Source: Balneolia bacterium (GTDB lineage: Bacteria; Bacteroidota; Rhodothermia; Balneolales; Cyclonatronaceae). From it: a stretch of DNA of 7,307 nucleotides. The position numbers and the translations under genes are program-made. Under the pieces are notes generated by a model. It did not search any database, was not told the origin of the DNA, and saw nothing but the letters and a program-made list of their open reading frames with translations. Below, piece by piece: positions 5,427 through 7,307 of this stretch (position 1 is its first letter; every line of letters starts with the position of its first letter). The stretch is from NCBI GenBank assembly GCA_003567135.1, contig PXAI01000132.1, forward strand, positions 1 to 7,307, read 5' to 3'.

Positions 5427-5996
5427 TTAACAGCATCCGCCGCCAGGCGTGCACTGGCTTTTAGGAACGCCAAGTAATTCATTCGCCTGCACTACCACTT
5501 TTTGCGTTAGAGCCTGACGCTCATTAAGACCTGACTGCATGGCTTGCAGTAAACTTTGTACATCTGCACCCGCTTCCTTGCCGGAATTAAAAAAAGTGGT
5601 CATTGCAGAGACATCACCATTCAGCACGGATTGCTTCAATTGATGCATAATTTCATTCTGATCGATAGCCTCGGTGGATTTGCCGTTTGTTGAAATGCCA
5701 AGCCATTCACACAGCTGTTCCCTGGACGGATATCCACCTTCTGAGGCAACTTTATCGTTGACCAGTATGACCGGTAATATTTCAGATCCCTCTTTCTGTA
5801 ATCTCGTGAGTACATGTGGATTCGTTTTGAAGGCTTCAGGCTCCTGACCCAAATTAAACCTCTTTACTTCGATTCCCTTACTTTTCAGCCATTTCACATC
5901 GTTAGCGAAATCAACCAGCGAACTGTCTACATCGGAACCGCAAACGCCGGTACTACAGCACATGGCGGGGTCATAAATTTCAATTGTTGCATTCAT
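5427..5996 (-). CDS. arsD: Arsenite metallochaperone ArsD with a C-terminal extension
   Basis: The protein has 189 residues. The N-terminal 100 match ArsD, a thioredoxin-like fold that hands As(III) to ArsA. C13-C14 and C19 in P-A-M-C-C-S-T-G-V-C-G correspond to the C12/C13/C18 arsenite site of E. coli ArsD. The core continues through L-P-V-I-L-V-N (74-80) and G-G-Y-P-S-R-E-Q-L (87-95). Typical ArsD is about 110-120 residues. Here a roughly 70-residue, mostly helical, Gln/Glu-rich segment (about 105-178) follows before the end, C182-T-P-G-G-G-C188-C189. That tail resembles the terminal vicinal cysteine pairs of plasmid ArsD, displaced by the insert. The gene is first in an arsD-arsA unit with its own promoter and ArsR-type palindrome upstream. 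No Shine-Dalgarno is evident. Confidence 0.92.
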   Translation of the reverse strand: MNATIEIYDPAMCCSTGVCGSDVDSSLVDFANDVKWLKSKGIEVKRFNLGQEPEAFKTNPHVLTRLQKEGSEILPVILVNDKVASEGGYPSREQLCEWLGISTNGKSTEAIDQNEIMHQLKQSVLNGDVSAMTTFFNSGKEAGADVQSLLQAMQSGLNERQALTQKVVVQANELLGVPKSQCTPGGGCC

Positions 5997-6021
5997 TATT
6001 TAAGGACTTTATGGTAGTTGT

Positions 6022-6051
6022 TTTATTAATCGTAAAATTACGATTAATAAA
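6022..6051 (-). promoter_or_regulatory. ArsR-type operator of arsDA
   Basis: This is a perfect palindrome with 14-base arms (TTTATTAATCGTAA at 6022-6035; its complement at 6038-6051) around two A. Its core, ATCGT-N6-ACGAT (6029-6044), is also found upstream of arsR. It covers the spacer and -10 of the arsD promoter, so a bound repressor would block polymerase. Confidence 0.8.
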
Positions 6052-6063
6052 CCGTGTATCCAA
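6035..6063 (-). promoter_or_regulatory. Promoter of arsDA
   Basis: On the minus strand TTGGAT (6058-6063) and TAATTT (6035-6040) are separated by exactly 17 bases, a sigma70-like layout. The -35 repeats the TTGGA start of the arsR promoter. The leader would be about 30 bases. Confidence 0.6.
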
Positions 6064-6089
6064 GATTGATTTTAATTTGCCCGTTATTA

Positions 6090-6854
6090 TTAGCCACCGT
6101 TACGCAGCATATCAGCAAACTCATTGGGCAACTGACTCCCCTCCACCGATTTGGCCGCTTTTTCCACATCATATTCAACCCGGATGAACTCCACACTGAG
6201 GCCATCACTATCTTTCAGATCGAGATCTTGAACCCACTCTAACATCGCATAGCAAGCGCGCGGGTCACCGTCTTTGGGTTTTCCAACCGACCCGATGTTT
6301 ATTGCGTGACGCATCTCGCCATTTTCATCCTCAATAGCCTTATGGTACGGTTTATGAGTATGGCCAAATGCCATTACATGACAATCAGCCTTTAGCATCA
6401 TTCTGAGTAAACTTTTATTCTCGCGGTCTTCAAACAGATACTCATTAATTTTCCGCGGACTTCCATGTACCATCAACATGTTCCACGGATTTCCATTCAC
6501 GCCAAATTCAAGACGCAAATGAGCCGGCAGTGAACGAAGGTACGCGCGGTTTTCAGGGCTGATAATCCGGTTGGTATATGTGATTGAGTCCACACCTCGG
6601 GACTCATCTTCCTTCGTTTTATATGCGCATCCGCAATCATCACTTGCAAGCCCAACGCCCTGATCATAATTTCCTGCGATGACCGGAATACGGTATGAGC
6701 GAATTAATTGAACTACTTCATTTGGATAAGGAGCATAACCAACAAGATCGCCGAGGCAGTAAACCGCGTCCGGTTTATTTTGTTCGATGTCATTTAACAC
6801 CGGTTTTAAAGCATCAATATTTGCGTGAATGTCGCTGAATAAGGCAATTTTCAT
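6090..6854 (-). CDS. Calcineurin-like metallophosphoesterase, ars-operon associated
   Basis: The protein has 254 residues, with the five metallophosphoesterase motifs in order: D8-x-H10 (S-D-I-H-A-N), G35-D36, G61-N62, H130 (V-H-G-S-P) and G164-H165-T-H167. These residues bind two metal ions and hydrolyse phosphomono- or diesters. The third motif reads G-N-Y-D rather than G-N-H-D/E. The usual catalytic histidine is thus absent, as in the YfcE/MJ0936 branch, which has G-N-C-D. A cysteine pair C74-G-C76 lies just after it. There is no signal peptide, so the protein is cytoplasmic. The start codon is one base after the arsR stop, so the two are surely co-transcribed and probably translationally coupled. 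That position implies arsenite induction. The substrate is unknown; arsenate- or phosphate-related metabolites are only a hypothesis. It could instead be a general YfcE-like phosphodiesterase captured by the operon. Confidence 0.85.
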   Translation of the reverse strand: MKIALFSDIHANIDALKPVLNDIEQNKPDAVYCLGDLVGYAPYPNEVVQLIRSYRIPVIAGNYDQGVGLASDDCGCAYKTKEDESRGVDSITYTNRIISPENRAYLRSLPAHLRLEFGVNGNPWNMLMVHGSPRKINEYLFEDRENKSLLRMMLKADCHVMAFGHTHKPYHKAIEDENGEMRHAINIGSVGKPKDGDPRACYAMLEWVQDLDLKDSDGLSVEFIRVEYDVEKAAKSVEGSQLPNEFADMLRNGG

Positions 6855-6855
6855 A

Positions 6856-7179
6856 TTAACAGCAGGTTTTTATTAGTTCAGATGATAACTCTGAAAGAAC
6901 GGACTGAAGCTCCCGGATTCCGTCCGGATTCAGGCAGTAGCAGGTCTTCACACCTTCCACAGTTCCGTTAATCAACCCTGCGCTCTTCAGCGCTTTCAAA
7001 TGTTGTGAAACCGTTGACTGTGCCAATGGGAGGATTTCGGTGATATCGCCACAAAAGCAGGTAGACCGCTGTGCCAGAATTTTCAGGATGGCAATCCTGG
7101 CTGGATGACCGAGTGCCTTTGCGATTTGAGCAGATCGCTGTATGGACTTCTCATCAATTGATACATCTATGGTTGTCAT
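6856..7179 (-). CDS. arsR: ArsR/SmtB-family arsenite-responsive repressor
   Basis: The protein has 107 residues with a winged helix-turn-helix. The opening A-K-A-L-G-H-P-A-R-I-A-I-L-K-I-L (20-35) and the recognition region L-A-Q-S-T-V-S-Q-H-L-K-A-L-K-S-A-G-L-I (52-70) are textbook ArsR. C41-F-C43 lies at the site where E. coli-type ArsR has its C-x-C arsenite motif. Further cysteines are C80-Y-C82 in the wing and C106-C107 at the very end, so several thiols could hold As(III); which three do cannot be read from sequence. The repressor should bind ATCGT-N6-ACGAT palindromes in front of its own gene and of arsD, and leave on arsenite binding. It is first in a two-gene unit with the phosphoesterase. 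No Shine-Dalgarno is visible, and the leader is short (about 25 bases). Confidence 0.93.
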   Translation of the reverse strand: MTTIDVSIDEKSIQRSAQIAKALGHPARIAILKILAQRSTCFCGDITEILPLAQSTVSQHLKALKSAGLINGTVEGVKTCYCLNPDGIRELQSVLSELSSELIKTCC

Positions 7180-7190
7180 AATCAGAATTA

Positions 7191-7212
7191 TTTATCGTTA
7201 AAATACGATTAA
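7191..7212 (-). promoter_or_regulatory. ArsR-type operator of arsR
   Basis: ATCGT (7194-7198) and ACGAT (7205-7209) are separated by six bases, the same core and spacing as the arsDA operator. Outer pairing is imperfect (one mismatch, then two more pairs), so binding may be weaker than at arsDA. It begins just downstream of the -10 box, over the expected transcription start. Confidence 0.75.
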
Positions 7213-7240
7213 ATATAGCGGGTCTGGCTTCGGTTTCCAA
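7212..7240 (-). promoter_or_regulatory. Promoter of arsR and the phosphoesterase gene
   Basis: On the minus strand TTGGAA (7235-7240) and TATATT (7212-7217) lie 17 bases apart, a good sigma70-like promoter reading into arsR. Confidence 0.65.
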
Positions 7241-7278
7241 AAAATGATGTAACAACAACAACATTACCACCCCGAAGC

Positions 7279-7298
7279 TGTCATCCCGCAATCGGGAT
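7279..7298. repeat. Dispersed hairpin, second copy of the TGTCATCCCGCAA motif
   Basis: ATCCCG (7283-7288) and CGGGAT (7293-7298) form a perfect 6-bp stem with a 4-base loop. The first 13 bases (7279-7291) match 3523-3535 in reverse orientation. Just to the left, GCTTCGG (7227-7233) and CCGAAGC (7272-7278) form another inverted repeat around the start of the arsR promoter region. It is probably the edge of an intergenic repeat continuing past the window. Confidence 0.45.
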
Positions 7299-7307
7299 CA
7301 TAAGTAA

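Noticed and set aside
7249..7265. AACAACAACAAC run upstream of the arsR promoter
   Set aside because: A short imperfect triplet run of four units in non-coding DNA, too small to call a functional repeat.

Overview
The window looks like a chromosomal accessory region of a Gram-negative bacterium. My best guess is the Bacteroidota / Rhodothermota-Balneolota group. This rests on the style of the ArsR, ArsD and metallophosphoesterase proteins, the mostly weak Shine-Dalgarno sequences, and intergenic hairpins of the TCATCCCG...CGGGAT type. It is an inference; no marker gene is present.

Layout. (1) Positions 1 to about 1320 form a strikingly AT-rich block. It holds the start of a leftward gene that runs off the window, a compact three-way-junction-like inverted repeat at 28-109, a membrane-anchored J-domain protein, and a small membrane protein whose reading frame appears interrupted by an in-frame TGA. 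(2) From about 1320 the composition becomes GC-richer, with a solitary TauD/TfdA-type Fe(II)/2-oxoglutarate dioxygenase followed by what looks like the 3' end of a decayed membrane-protein gene. (3) 2667-3291 is a type II toxin-antitoxin pair (Phd/YefM antitoxin, RelE/ParE toxin) with a palindromic candidate operator. (4) 3292-3614 is a convergent intergenic stretch with palindromic repeats and a second membrane-protein tail. (5) 3615 to the right edge is an arsenic-resistance locus on the minus strand: arsR with a metallophosphoesterase gene, then arsD with arsA.

How the ars genes work together. Each of the two ars transcription units has a recognisable promoter overlapping a palindrome of the same form (ATCGT-N6-ACGAT), so ArsR probably controls both. 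Arsenite would release ArsR. ArsD would carry arsenite to the ArsA ATPase, and ArsA would energise a membrane pump. No ArsB or Acr3 pump lies in the window, so it must be elsewhere or lost. The phosphoesterase is co-transcribed with arsR, which points to a metabolic side of the arsenic response that the sequence alone cannot define.

The least expected items are the three-way-junction element at 28-109, the C8 tract inside the J-domain gene, the TGA-split small membrane gene, the long ArsD with a C-terminal extension, and the phosphoesterase under the arsenic operator. There is no CRISPR array, tRNA, rRNA or complete insertion sequence that I can see.
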